A stretch of 19,570 bases of DNA. Origin: CBFCZU01 sp965602635 (GTDB taxonomy: Bacteria > Planctomycetota > Phycisphaerae > SM23-33). Shown here piece after piece: positions 9,255-17,375 of this stretch (position 1 is the first letter of the stretch; every line of letters starts with the position of its first letter). The DNA lies in assembly GCA_965602635.1 (NCBI GenBank), contig CBFCZU010000053.1, forward strand, positions 1 to 19,570, written 5' to 3'. The position numbers and the translations under genes were made by a program. Under the pieces are notes generated by a model. It saw only the letters and a list, made by a program, of their open reading frames with translations, had not been told where the DNA came from and did no database searches.

Positions 9255-10937
9255 ATGGAGCAACTGTCGATGGTGCACCCGGCCCCGGCCTCGGTGGGGG
9301 CGCCCGTGGCGGGTGAGGGAATCGCCTTGCGGACCTTCCGCAGCGGCGAGGAGCAGGCCTGGGCCGATATCATCAACGCCACCGACCTCGGGGCCGACTA
9401 CGGGGTGGCGAAGGTGCGAGAGACGCTCACCGGCAAGTCCAGGTTCGACCCGGAGGGACTGTTCCTGGCCTGTGACTCCGCCACCGGCCGGCCGCTGGCG
9501 ACGGCGTGCGCGTGGCGAAGCTTTGTCTTCGGCCGTTCCCGTCCGACGCTCCACATGGTGGCGGCCCGCCCCGAGGCCAGCGGACGTGGCCTGGGCAAGC
9601 TCGTCTGCCAGGCCGTGCTCGACTACTTCGCCCGCCGAGGCGAGCAGGAGGTGGTCCTCACGACCGACGACCACCGCCTGCCGGCGATCGCCACGTACCT
9701 CCAGGTCGGCCTTCGCCCGATGCGATACGTTCGCGGCGAGGATCACGCCGGACGATGGAAGGCGATTCTCGAGAAGCTCTCGGGCATCCGCGGCGGCGGG
9801 GAGTTCTCCGGTCCGGGCAGGCCGGTCAAGGTTGCCGTTCTTGGCCTCCGCCGCGGGGCAGACATCGCCGGCTACGTCCAAGGCCATGCGGCCGGGGAGG
9901 TTACGGCCGCCTGCGACCGCGACGAGCAACGCCGTGACGAGTTCCGCGCGCGGTTCGAGGGCGCCGAGGTCGTCGGCGACTACGAGGCCCTGTTGGCCGG
10001 CGACGCCGAGGCGGTCATGGTCGCCAACGATTGCCCGGACCACGCCCCCGCGGCGATGGCGGCGCTGGCGGCGGGCAAGGATGTCCTCAGCGAAGTGACT
10101 GCCTTTCACACGCCGGCAGAAGGGGTCGCCCTTGTCGAGGCCGTCGGGGCCGCCGCGCGATCGTACATGCTGGCGGAGAACTGCCTGTACTCCAACCCGA
10201 TGATCGAGCTGGCCTACCAGGCGGCCGAGGGGGTCCTCGGCGACTTGCAGTACGCCGAGGGCGATTACGTCCACGACTGCCGGTCGCTGATGGCGCCGGA
10301 CGGGCGGCCGCACTGGCGGGGGTGGTTCCCGCCGCTGCTTTACAGCACGCATCCGCTGGGCCCGATCCTGCGGGCGGCGGGCGCCCGCCCGCTGCGCGTG
10401 GTGGGCATGCACACCGGCGCCCGCCTGGCCGGCACCGCCGGCGGAATCGACATGGGCGCGATGCTGATCGCGATGACGGGCGGGGCGGTGGTGCGGATCG
10501 CTGCCGCCCTGGCGGTCAATCGCGAACCGGCCAGCCTGTGGGTGTGCTACTACGGCACGCAGGCGTCGCTGGAGACTGACCGGTGGAACGACAAGGTGCA
10601 CCTCCACGACGGACGGGCGACGCAGTCGGCCGGGCCTGTCTCGTATCGTCCCACCGGCCGCGGCAAGGCGCCGCACACCACGGCCGGGCACTTCGGGGCA
10701 GATCCCCGGATGATGGAGTACTGGATCGAGTCGCTGGCCAACGGCCTGGCCTCGCCGATCAACGTGCATGAGGCCGCCGACATGACGCTGCCGGGGATCC
10801 TGGCCCACCGCTCGTCGCTGGAGGCCGCCAGGGCGATCGAGGTGCCGGACTTCCGCGACGGGGCGTCGCGCGACGCCTTCCGCGGCGACCGGGCCCGGCC
10901 CGACCCGGCCAACCCGATGCGCATGATCGACTCGTGA
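9255..10937 (+). CDS. GNAT acetyltransferase - Gfo/Idh/MocA oxidoreductase fusion protein
   Basis: The product has 560 residues in one uninterrupted frame. Residues about 20-172 look like a GNAT N-acetyltransferase, with the acetyl-CoA motif around VAARPEASGRGLGKLV and a late YLQVGLRPMRY strand. After a Gly/Pro-rich linker, residue 190 onward is a Gfo/Idh/MocA dehydrogenase with a Rossmann strand VKVAVLGLRRGAD, CDRDEQRRDEF, then AGKDVLSEVTAFHTP. The usual nucleotide loop is degenerate (GLRRGA). The usual EKP motif with the catalytic lysine reads SEVT (279-282), so classical dehydrogenase chemistry is doubtful. The ATG at 9255 was chosen because GGAAGG lies 9 bases upstream; a GTG at 9231 and an ATG at 9246 are alternatives. 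The two activities could act in sequence on an amino sugar, but that is inference. Confidence 0.82.
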   Translation: MEQLSMVHPAPASVGAPVAGEGIALRTFRSGEEQAWADIINATDLGADYGVAKVRETLTGKSRFDPEGLFLACDSATGRPLATACAWRSFVFGRSRPTLHMVAARPEASGRGLGKLVCQAVLDYFARRGEQEVVLTTDDHRLPAIATYLQVGLRPMRYVRGEDHAGRWKAILEKLSGIRGGGEFSGPGRPVKVAVLGLRRGADIAGYVQGHAAGEVTAACDRDEQRRDEFRARFEGAEVVGDYEALLAGDAEAVMVANDCPDHAPAAMAALAAGKDVLSEVTAFHTPAEGVALVEAVGAAARSYMLAENCLYSNPMIELAYQAAEGVLGDLQYAEGDYVHDCRSLMAPDGRPHWRGWFPPLLYSTHPLGPILRAAGARPLRVVGMHTGARLAGTAGGIDMGAMLIAMTGGAVVRIAAALAVNREPASLWVCYYGTQASLETDRWNDKVHLHDGRATQSAGPVSYRPTGRGKAPHTTAGHFGADPRMMEYWIESLANGLASPINVHEAADMTLPGILAHRSSLEAARAIEVPDFRDGASRDAFRGDRARPDPANPMRMIDS

Positions 10938-10953
10938 GGCGCCCCCGGGCCGT

Positions 10954-11973
10954 TCAGCAGATTCTCGGCAGGTCCTCGCCGTAGGGCATCTGGACGATCC
11001 GCCGCCCGCCGGCGGTGGTCACCATCTCCACCAGCGGCATGTCCGTGGCTTCGCCCACGTTGCCGATGATGACGGGGGCGGGGGCGGCCTCGTGGGCGGC
11101 CAGGATGCTGACGGCCTGCTCGGCGGCGGCGGCCTCGACCACGGCGACGAGCCTGCCTTCGTTGGCGACGTTCAGTAGGTCCAGCCCGAGCATCTCTGCC
11201 GCCACCGTCGCGGCCGGGTCGGTCGGAATGGCACGCTGGCGAACCTCGACGTTCCTGCCCGTTGCCTGGGCCAGGTCAACCAGCGTCGCCGCCAGCCCAC
11301 CCCGCGTCGGGTCGCGCATCCAGTGGACCCTCGGCCCGAGGGCCTCGAGCAGCGCCGCCGTCAGCTCGTGGATGGCCTGACAGTCGCTCTCCAGCGAGCT
11401 GGCGATGCTCAGCCCCTTCCTGCGGCACATGACGGCCAGGCCGTGCAGGCCCAGGGGGCCGGTGAGCACGAGCGCGTCGCCGGCGCCGACGTGCCGGAAG
11501 CCGACCTCGCCGCCGGGTAGCGGCGCGCCTATCCCGGCGGTGTTGATTGTCATGCCCGGCTCGCCCCGGCGGTCGATGACCTTCGTGTCGCCGGTGACGA
11601 TTGTCACGCCGGCCCGGCGAGCGGCCTCGCCAGCCGAGACGAGCACCCGCCGCAGCAGCTCGATCTCCAGACCCTCCTCCAGCACCAGCGACATGCTCAG
11701 GGCGACGGGCCTGGCGGCGGCAACGGCCAGGTCGTTGACCGTGCCGCAGACGGCCAGTTTGCCGATGTCCCCGCCTGCGAATTCCAGCGGCTGGACGACG
11801 TAGCTGTCGGTGGTGAACACGACCCGGTCGGCGCCCCACGCCACCTCGGCCGCATCGGTAAGGGCGGTCGCGTCCTGGCCCCCGATCGCCGGCAGGATCA
11901 CCTCGGCGATCAGCTCGGCGGTCAACTGTCCCCCGCCTCCGTGGGCAAGTAGGATGTGGTCACGTTGCGTCAT
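10954..11973 (-). CDS. hypE: Hydrogenase expression/formation protein HypE
   Basis: The product has 339 residues. HypE is an AIR synthase/PurM-fold ATPase. It accepts a carbamoyl group from HypF on its C-terminal cysteine and dehydrates it to a thiocyanate for transfer to iron. The N-terminal glycine loop HGGGGQ (11-16) and the GDTKVI / TINTAGIG nucleotide-binding region are present. The protein ends exactly in PRIC, with the functional cysteine as the last residue, so it is intact and predicted active. It is the last gene of the hypFCDE operon and overlaps the end of hypD by 14 bases. A convergent gene ends 16 bases beyond its stop. Confidence 0.96.
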   Translation of the reverse strand: MTQRDHILLAHGGGGQLTAELIAEVILPAIGGQDATALTDAAEVAWGADRVVFTTDSYVVQPLEFAGGDIGKLAVCGTVNDLAVAAARPVALSMSLVLEEGLEIELLRRVLVSAGEAARRAGVTIVTGDTKVIDRRGEPGMTINTAGIGAPLPGGEVGFRHVGAGDALVLTGPLGLHGLAVMCRRKGLSIASSLESDCQAIHELTAALLEALGPRVHWMRDPTRGGLAATLVDLAQATGRNVEVRQRAIPTDPAATVAAEMLGLDLLNVANEGRLVAVVEAAAAEQAVSILAAHEAAPAPVIIGNVGEATDMPLVEMVTTAGGRRIVQMPYGEDLPRIC

Positions 11974-13063
11974 TGGTTTTGCCTGTCTCCGGCCGGTGGT
12001 ACTTGTAGTGTGCGGCGCAGGCCCCTTCGGAGGAGACCATGCACGGGCCGACCGGGTCGCGGGGCGTGCAGGGGTTGGCGAACAGCGGACAGTCCCTCGG
12101 CAGACAGCGCCCGCAGATCACGTCGCCGCACCGGCAGCCGGGAGGCTCATAGCTCTCGACCTGCGGCAGCTCGAACCGCCGGGCGGTGTCGAACTCGGCG
12201 TACTCCTCGGCCAGGTCCAGCCCGCTGGAGGGGATCACGCCCAGCGCCCGCCACGGCGCGTCAGCCACGCGGAAGGTCTCCTCGATGACCTGCCGGGCCT
12301 GCGGGTTCCCGTCGGCCTTGACGACCGGGTACACGCTGGCCGCGGCCGGGGCGGCCTCGGCGAGCTGACGCAGGATCTCAGCGATGCCCGCCAGTATCTG
12401 CTCGTCGTCGAAGCCCGCGACCACGCAGGGCCGGAGATGCTTGCGAACGATCGGCTCGTATGCCCTGTAGCCGATGATGACGCTCACGTGGCCGGGGCAG
12501 AGGAAGCCGTCGATCCGCACGTCCTCCTGATCGAGCAGGGCGTGCATGGCCGGCAGCACGAGCTTGTGTGCGGAGAAGACCGAGAAATTACTCACCCGGC
12601 CGGCGCGTGCCTGTCGCAGGGCCAGGGCCGTCGCGGGGGCGGTCGTCTCGAAGCCGATGGCCAGGAAGACGACCTGCCTGGGTGCCTTTCGCCGGGCCAG
12701 CTCGACGGCCTCGTGTGCGGCGTAGATGACCTCGACGGCGGCCCCGGCCGAGCGGGCCTGCTCCAGCGAGCCCTCCCTGCCGGGCACGCGCACCATGTCG
12801 CCGTAGGTGGCGACGATCACGTCGCGCTCGCCGGCCAGGTGTATCGCCTGGTCGACGTAGGTCTGGTCGGTCACGCATACCGGGCAGCCCGGGCCGCTGA
12901 CCAGCCGCAGGGGCCCGGGCAACAGGTCTCGCAGCCCGCCGCGGCTGACGGCGACGGTGTGCGTGCCGCAGATCTCCATGAGCTGGACCCGCTCGCCCGC
13001 GCGGGCTAGCGCCCGCGGCCAGAGCGTGTCGATCCTCCCCAGTATGTCAGGCAGGTGGGTCAT
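11960..13063 (-). CDS. hypD: Hydrogenase formation protein HypD
   Basis: The product has 367 residues. HypD is the scaffold, with HypC, on which Fe(CN)2CO is built. It carries a [4Fe-4S] cluster and a thiol redox cascade. The three signature motifs are intact: ICGTHT with C32, GPGCPVC with C60 and C63, and FLCPGHVSVIIG. The C-terminal cluster-binding cysteines are visible in PGCRCGDVICGRC, followed by DCPLF, NPC and CMVSSEGACAAHY. No essential cysteine is missing. The start overlaps the end of hypC by 17 bases and the stop overlaps hypE, indicating translational coupling. Confidence 0.97.
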   Translation of the reverse strand: MTHLPDILGRIDTLWPRALARAGERVQLMEICGTHTVAVSRGGLRDLLPGPLRLVSGPGCPVCVTDQTYVDQAIHLAGERDVIVATYGDMVRVPGREGSLEQARSAGAAVEVIYAAHEAVELARRKAPRQVVFLAIGFETTAPATALALRQARAGRVSNFSVFSAHKLVLPAMHALLDQEDVRIDGFLCPGHVSVIIGYRAYEPIVRKHLRPCVVAGFDDEQILAGIAEILRQLAEAAPAAASVYPVVKADGNPQARQVIEETFRVADAPWRALGVIPSSGLDLAEEYAEFDTARRFELPQVESYEPPGCRCGDVICGRCLPRDCPLFANPCTPRDPVGPCMVSSEGACAAHYKYHRPETGKTNDAT

Positions 13064-13283
13064 CGGCGTCCAGGTCGGCTATCTGGCGCAGCAGGGCGAA
13101 GGTCTCGCGGGCGTCCTCTTCCGTGACAATGGTGATGGCGTATCCGGCGTGGATGAGCACCCAGTCGCCGACGCCCGCCTCGGGGGTAAGGGTGACGACG
13201 ACGTCAGCCTTGGTGCCGGCCAGGTTCACCGTGGCCCGCTCGCCCTCGATGGATTCAATCCTTGCCGGTATCGCCAGGCACAT
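13047..13283 (-). CDS. hypC: Hydrogenase maturation chaperone HypC/HybG family
   Basis: The product has 78 residues, the usual size. It begins MCLAIPARI. Cys2, exposed after Met removal, binds iron and is essential for the complex with HypD and with the hydrogenase large-subunit precursor. The small OB-fold core and the GDWVLIHAGYAI block near residue 40 are typical. In the final helix EEDARETFALLRQI is conserved in kind. It overlaps the 3' end of hypF by 29 bases and the start of hypD by 17 bases, so the whole operon is read as one message. Confidence 0.96.
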   Translation of the reverse strand: MCLAIPARIESIEGERATVNLAGTKADVVVTLTPEAGVGDWVLIHAGYAITIVTEEDARETFALLRQIADLDADDPPA

Positions 13284-15642
13284 CAGCGGCGTTCCTTTCG
13301 TCTTGGGTGATCCCGTTGGTCAGTCGCGCCGCGGCCGATACCGCCTGGCCCAGCGCCAGGCCACCATCGTTGCAGGGAATGCGACTGTGCGTCAAGACCT
13401 CAAACCCGTCTGCTCGCAGCAGGCCCGCCAGGCGGCGGCGGAGGTAGCGGTTGGCCAGGCACCCGCCGGACAGCGCGGCGGTCTCGAGGGCGGTCATTTC
13501 CCGCGCCCGCCGCGCGGCCTCGGCGAGCATGGCTGCGACCGTATTGTGGAACCTCGCGGCTACTTCCCCCGCGGCCGAGCCGCCCTGGAGGTCCCCAGCC
13601 AGGGCCTCGACCATCGGCCGATAGTCTATCTCGAACGGCTCGCCGTCGGTGAGCTTGAAGGGGTATGCGTCCTCGACACCCTCGGCGGCCGCTCCTTCCA
13701 GGAGCATCGGGGCCTCGGCGTCGTATCGGTTGGCCGGGGCGATCCCGCAGATGGCGGCGACGCCGTCGAAGAACCGTCCCAGGGAGCTGCCCACCGGGCA
13801 GTTGACGCCTGCCGCGAGCTGTTCGGCGATGGCCTCAAGGTCGTCGCCGTTACCCTCGAGGCGCCTCGCCACGGGCAGGCTGACCCACTCCGGCCCGAAG
13901 GTCTCTGCCAGCAGTCCCGCGGCGGGGCGAGCCGTCCGCCTGGCGGCGGCGTCGCCACCGGGCAGCGGGAAGTAGCGCAGATGCCCCAGCCGGACGAAAT
14001 CGCCCGGGCCGGCACGCAGGACCTCGCAGCCCCAGACGGCTCCGTCGGGGCCGTAGCCCGTGCCGTCGCAGGACAGGCCGATGACCTCGTCGCTTCGGCC
14101 ATGCTCGGCCAGGCAGGAGACGATGTGGGCGTGGTGATGCTGCACGCGTATGAGCGGCAGGCCCGCCCGCCCCGCCAGCTTGCCCGCCGCCCGCCGCAGC
14201 GCGTATTCCGTGGACAGATACTGCGGGTGGAGGTCAGCGGCGATGACCTCGGGGCGGAGATCGAACAGGGCCTCGAGGTCGTTGATTACCCGGATGAAGT
14301 GACGATACACGCGGCCGTCCTTGAGGTCGCCGATGTGCTCGCTCAGCACCCCGCGGCCGTCCCTGTACAGGCAGACGGCGTTCTTGAGCTCTGCGCCCAC
14401 GGCCAGGATGACGGGGCTTGGGCTGCTGCCCACCGTCACCGGCTGGGGGGCGTAGCCGCGGGCGCGGCGAATGAGCACCGGCCCGCCCGCGCCCGCCCCG
14501 TCGGGGTCGTCGGCCTGGGCGACGCTGTCGTCGATGCTCCGCTGGATGCGCCGGTCGTGCAGCAGGATAGCGTCGGCGATCGACCCCAGGTGTGCGACCG
14601 CGTCGGCGTTGTCCTTGACCAGCGGCTCGTCGGAGATGTTTCCGGACGTCATCACCAGCGGCGGCAGGTCGAAGCCCAGCAGCAGCGCGTGCAGGGGAGT
14701 GTACGGCAGCATGATCCCCAAGGTGGGCAGGCCGGTGGCGACGGATTCCGCCACTGGCGCGTCGTCGCGGCGGGGCAGCAGCACGACCGGGCGCTGGGGC
14801 CCGCTGAGCAGCTCCCCGGCCGCGGGATCGATCAGGCATAGACGCCGGCCCTGGGCGAGGTCGCGGACCATCAGGGCGAACGGCTTGGCGTCGCGGCGCT
14901 TCCGCATCCTCAGGCGGCGGACGGCGTTGTCGTCGTCGGCCCGGCAGGCCAGGTGGAAACCGCCCAGGCCCTTGACTGCGACGATCCGCCCGCGGCGGAT
15001 CTCCTCGGCGGCGGCCGCTATCGCGTCGGCGCAGGGAATATGCTTACCTCGCGGGTCCACCAGCCGGCAGCTTGGCCCGCACACCGGGCAGGCCACCGGC
15101 TGGGCGTGGAACCGCCGGTCGCCCGGGTCGCGATACTGCGATGCGCACAGCTCGCACATGGCGAAGTCGGACATCGTCGTGTTGGCGCGGTCGTACGGGA
15201 TCCGCTCGACGATGCTGTACCGGGGCCCGCAGTTCGTGCAGTTGATGAACGGGTAGCGGTGCCGCGGATCGGCGGCCTCGGACAGTTCGGCCAGGCAGTC
15301 GGCGCAAGTGGCCGTGTCAACCGTCACCTGGGCGTCGGCCAGTTCGCCGCCGAGGCTGGGACGGATCGCGAAGCCCTCTTCCCCCTCAACGGCCGGCAGC
15401 TCCTCTCGCCGGGCAGTCCTTATTATAGCCAGCGGCGGCAGCTCCGCCCCCAGCCGGCGGGCGAACGCCTCCAACACCTCCGGGGGGCCCTGGACCTCAA
15501 TCGTCGCTCCCGCCGGATCATTGACGACGTATCCGCCCAGCCCAAGCGACCGGGCCAGGCGATACACATAGGGGCGAAACCCCACGCCCTGCACCTGCCC
15601 GCTGACGTTGATGCGCTCGCGTTTTGTCACCGATTCTTGCAT
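13255..15642 (-). CDS. hypF: Carbamoyltransferase HypF
   Basis: The product has 795 residues from the ATG at 15642. HypF converts carbamoyl phosphate and ATP to carbamoyl-AMP and carbamoylates HypE. Domains in order: acylphosphatase (GQVQGVGFRPYVYRLA, residues 15-30); two zinc fingers with C113/C116/C135/C138 and C163/C166/C185/C188; a YrdC-like domain (about 203-390, with RRGRIVAVKGLGGFHLAC); and a Kae1-like carbamoyltransferase domain with VQHHHAHIVSCL, SCDGTGYG and LSGGCLANRY. All are intact. The frame is open for another 39 codons upstream, but the acylphosphatase motif starts right after this Met. The longer version would run into the divergent gene's promoter. No strong SD precedes the ATG. 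Confidence 0.96.
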   Translation of the reverse strand: MQESVTKRERINVSGQVQGVGFRPYVYRLARSLGLGGYVVNDPAGATIEVQGPPEVLEAFARRLGAELPPLAIIRTARREELPAVEGEEGFAIRPSLGGELADAQVTVDTATCADCLAELSEAADPRHRYPFINCTNCGPRYSIVERIPYDRANTTMSDFAMCELCASQYRDPGDRRFHAQPVACPVCGPSCRLVDPRGKHIPCADAIAAAAEEIRRGRIVAVKGLGGFHLACRADDDNAVRRLRMRKRRDAKPFALMVRDLAQGRRLCLIDPAAGELLSGPQRPVVLLPRRDDAPVAESVATGLPTLGIMLPYTPLHALLLGFDLPPLVMTSGNISDEPLVKDNADAVAHLGSIADAILLHDRRIQRSIDDSVAQADDPDGAGAGGPVLIRRARGYAPQPVTVGSSPSPVILAVGAELKNAVCLYRDGRGVLSEHIGDLKDGRVYRHFIRVINDLEALFDLRPEVIAADLHPQYLSTEYALRRAAGKLAGRAGLPLIRVQHHHAHIVSCLAEHGRSDEVIGLSCDGTGYGPDGAVWGCEVLRAGPGDFVRLGHLRYFPLPGGDAAARRTARPAAGLLAETFGPEWVSLPVARRLEGNGDDLEAIAEQLAAGVNCPVGSSLGRFFDGVAAICGIAPANRYDAEAPMLLEGAAAEGVEDAYPFKLTDGEPFEIDYRPMVEALAGDLQGGSAAGEVAARFHNTVAAMLAEAARRAREMTALETAALSGGCLANRYLRRRLAGLLRADGFEVLTHSRIPCNDGGLALGQAVSAAARLTNGITQDERNAADVPGDTGKD

Positions 15643-15705
15643 GAGATAGCCCGGTGGCCTCATCGAATTGTAGGGCAACTTCGGGCGCGGCCGCCAGGAA
15701 GCCAT

Positions 15706-15734
15706 TTGACATCCCGTTGGCTCTTCACTACCAA
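15706..15734 (+). promoter_or_regulatory. Candidate promoter for the 15741 membrane protein gene
   Basis: A perfect -35 hexamer TTGACA (15706-15711) is followed after 17 bases by TACCAA (15729-15734), which matches the -10 consensus at only 3 of 6 positions. The predicted start point falls about at the ATG at 15741, so the message would be nearly leaderless. It lies in the 98-bp gap between divergent hypF and this gene. Confidence 0.3.
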
Positions 15735-15740
15735 GAAGCC

Positions 15741-16547
15741 ATGCGGGTTGGCAGGGCAATTCGTCGGGCGTTGGTCGTCTTGCTGGTGGCGCTGGGGCTG
15801 GCGGCGGTCTTCGTGTACGGCCTTGCCAGCCGGATCCCTTCCGACTACCGTCCCGCCCGCCTTACCGCCGGCCAGCAGGAAGAGCAGGTCAATACATTCT
15901 TCGCGCTGCTGGGCAGGTTTAGCGAGCACGGCGGGGCGGGCAGGCCATTCACCTGGTCCGTCACGGAGAAAGACGCCAATCTGTGCCTCGGGTCGATCGA
16001 CGCGATCGCGTCATTCCGTCCCGGCGAGCCGGTGTACCCGATGGCGGAGCTGGAGCGGGAGGGCTTCGCCGACCCGGCCGTGGCCATGCACGAGGGCGTG
16101 CTGAGGCTGATGATCCGCTCGACTGGGAGCAAGAAGATACTGGGCGTCGATCTGGGCTTCGTCTTCGACGATCGGGGCGACGTCCGGGTGAAGATACTCG
16201 GTATGCGCGTGGGAGCGATGCCCGTGCCGAAGATTCTGCTTCGTCGGAAGCTTCGGGAGCTCCGGGAGGACTTGCAGGAGCTGCTGGCCGGGGCGGAGGA
16301 AGGCGAGAGCGGGCGCTTCGGCTCGATCCGAACCGGGGACGTCGCGAGGTTTCTCAAGGCGGTCGTCGGCATGTTGGACGGCGCGCCCGCCAGGCCCGAG
16401 ATAGTGTGGGACGACCGAGCGGCTGCGCATCCGCTGCGCATCACGAGAGTCGAGCTCACCGAGGGGAAGCTGACGCTCCACATCGCCCCGGTCTCCGGCA
16501 CGCGGCCGACAGGGCCCACCTCCCCGGCGCCAGGCGGCGCAGGGTAA
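15741..16547 (+). CDS. Membrane-anchored protein of unknown function
   Basis: The product has 268 residues from the ATG at 15741 (the frame is open from 15654, but that stretch overlaps the hypF start region). It begins with a basic MRVGRAIRR followed by one hydrophobic segment (about residues 9-28, ALVVLLVALGLAAVFVYGLA), a signal anchor or uncleaved signal. The rest would be outside the membrane: QEEQVNTFFALLGRF, then FTWSVTEKDANLCLGS. The latter resembles the LN-containing repeats of YpmS/DUF2140-like or lipid-binding periplasmic proteins, but I cannot assign a family. An amphipathic basic helix (about 160-185, LLRRKLRELREDLQELL) and a Pro/Gly/Thr-rich tail follow. Its last 92 bases overlap the convergent phosphoesterase gene. 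Good codon-position bias in the core supports it as a real gene. Confidence 0.75.
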   Translation: MRVGRAIRRALVVLLVALGLAAVFVYGLASRIPSDYRPARLTAGQQEEQVNTFFALLGRFSEHGGAGRPFTWSVTEKDANLCLGSIDAIASFRPGEPVYPMAELEREGFADPAVAMHEGVLRLMIRSTGSKKILGVDLGFVFDDRGDVRVKILGMRVGAMPVPKILLRRKLRELREDLQELLAGAEEGESGRFGSIRTGDVARFLKAVVGMLDGAPARPEIVWDDRAAAHPLRITRVELTEGKLTLHIAPVSGTRPTGPTSPAPGGAG

Positions 16548-16854
16548 AGGTTCCCCGGACCCGCGCTGCGGCCAGCTCCACGAGCCAGAAAGCCTCGTTG
16601 CGGGCGAGCACGCGGCAGCCGCCGCAGTCGACTATCCTGACCGTGCCCCGTCCGCCTCCGACCGGCCCCTGGTAGGTGAGGTAGGCGCGGCGGTGAGCCG
16701 GCAGGGCGGTGGCCGGGACCGACTCGTGCCGCCCGAGCCGCACCGGAAGGCGATCCAGGCGCCACGTCGCCAGGGCCTCGCCCGCCTCGAGCATGAAGTC
16801 GTAGTGGTGCCCGCCGCCGGCCGCGTGCAATTGGATGACAAACCGCCGTCGCAT
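16456..16854 (-). CDS. Stand-alone LigD 3'-phosphoesterase-domain protein (DNA polymerase ligase N-terminal domain)
   Basis: The product has 132 residues from the ATG at 16854; a second ATG at 16863 would add three. In bacterial NHEJ the phosphoesterase domain of LigD trims 3'-phosphate or ribonucleotide ends. The domain core is recognisable: RFVIQLHAAGGGHHYDFMLE with H10, H17 and D19 corresponding to the HxxxxxHxD metal site, and LPAHRRAYLTYQGPV with an HxxxY pair. GGGRGTVRI and VRGTFTLRR follow. The Arg normally two residues after the Asp is Met here (DFM rather than DFR). Similar single-domain proteins occur in Planctomycetota without ligase or polymerase domains. No ku or ligase gene is in the window. 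The 3' end overlaps the convergent membrane-protein gene by 92 bases, so the last 30 codons are the least certain. Confidence 0.8.
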   Translation of the reverse strand: MRRRFVIQLHAAGGGHHYDFMLEAGEALATWRLDRLPVRLGRHESVPATALPAHRRAYLTYQGPVGGGRGTVRIVDCGGCRVLARNEAFWLVELAAARVRGTFTLRRLAPGRWALSAACRRPGRCGASASPR

Positions 16855-16928
16855 GGATACCATGATACCGGCGCGGCCGGGGCGGCAGAAGCTGTGGCCG
16901 ACCAGGTTCAAGCAGCGGGAATCGGACC

Positions 16929-17297
16929 ATGAAACGGACAGTGCTGATCGCGGTGGCGGGGCTGGCCATGCTCGGCCCGCTTGCGGGCTGTCAGAGCGAG
17001 CCGCAAAAACTGGTGACCGAGGGGGTAAGCCTCTATGAGGCCGGCCAACTCGACAAGGCCAGGAAGAAGCTGGAGACGGCGGTGGACCACCTTCCTGCCG
17101 ACTCGAAGGCGCTGTTCTATCTGGGCCGGGTGTACCACGCCCAGGGCTTCTACGAGCAGGCCGTCTTCTACTATCAGTGCTGCCTCAGCTCGGCCCCATG
17201 CCACACCGAGGCGATGAAGCACCTTCGCGAGGCGACCAAGGCTGCTGGTCCGGCCGGGCCCGTCCTGCGCATCATCCCCGATCTGGAAGAAGACTAG
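16929..17297 (+). CDS. Small TPR-repeat lipoprotein
   Basis: The product has 122 residues. The first 21 are a lipoprotein signal peptide: MKRTVLIAV, a hydrophobic core, then lipobox LAGC with C21 as the predicted lipidated residue. The mature part is helical and carries at least two tetratricopeptide repeats, around EGVSLYEAGQLDKARKKLE and KALFYLGRVYHAQGFYEQA. These usually bind partner proteins in periplasmic or outer-membrane assemblies. Four cysteines lie near CQ and YYQCCLSSAPC. The gene is single. Its start is only 74 bases from the oppositely oriented LigD-like start, so the two are divergently transcribed. A GGGA about 8 bases upstream is a weak SD. Confidence 0.85.
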   Translation: MKRTVLIAVAGLAMLGPLAGCQSEPQKLVTEGVSLYEAGQLDKARKKLETAVDHLPADSKALFYLGRVYHAQGFYEQAVFYYQCCLSSAPCHTEAMKHLREATKAAGPAGPVLRIIPDLEED

Positions 17298-17375
17298 CGG
17301 CCCTAGCACTCCCTGCCCGTCTCCGCGCGTCGCGTGTGCGTGGCCTGCGAGTTGACATTCCCGGCTCCCCCTGGC

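Noticed and set aside
8526..10808. A 760-codon open frame on the minus strand
   Set aside because: It lies antisense to nadA and the GNAT/MocA fusion, both with clear family motifs. Its translation is Arg/His/Gly-rich and without domains, as expected of a shadow frame in GC-rich DNA.
13123..14841. A 572-codon open frame on the plus strand
   Set aside because: It runs antisense to hypF and hypC, which are unmistakable, and has no coding features of its own.
17352..17357. Perfect TTGACA hexamer on the plus strand
   Set aside because: No -10 element follows at the right distance and no plus-strand gene begins downstream, since the next genes are on the minus strand.
17298..17375. Possible terminator between the convergent TPR and nuclease-like genes
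   Set aside because: Only a short CGCG/CGCG repeat is present with no T-run on either strand.
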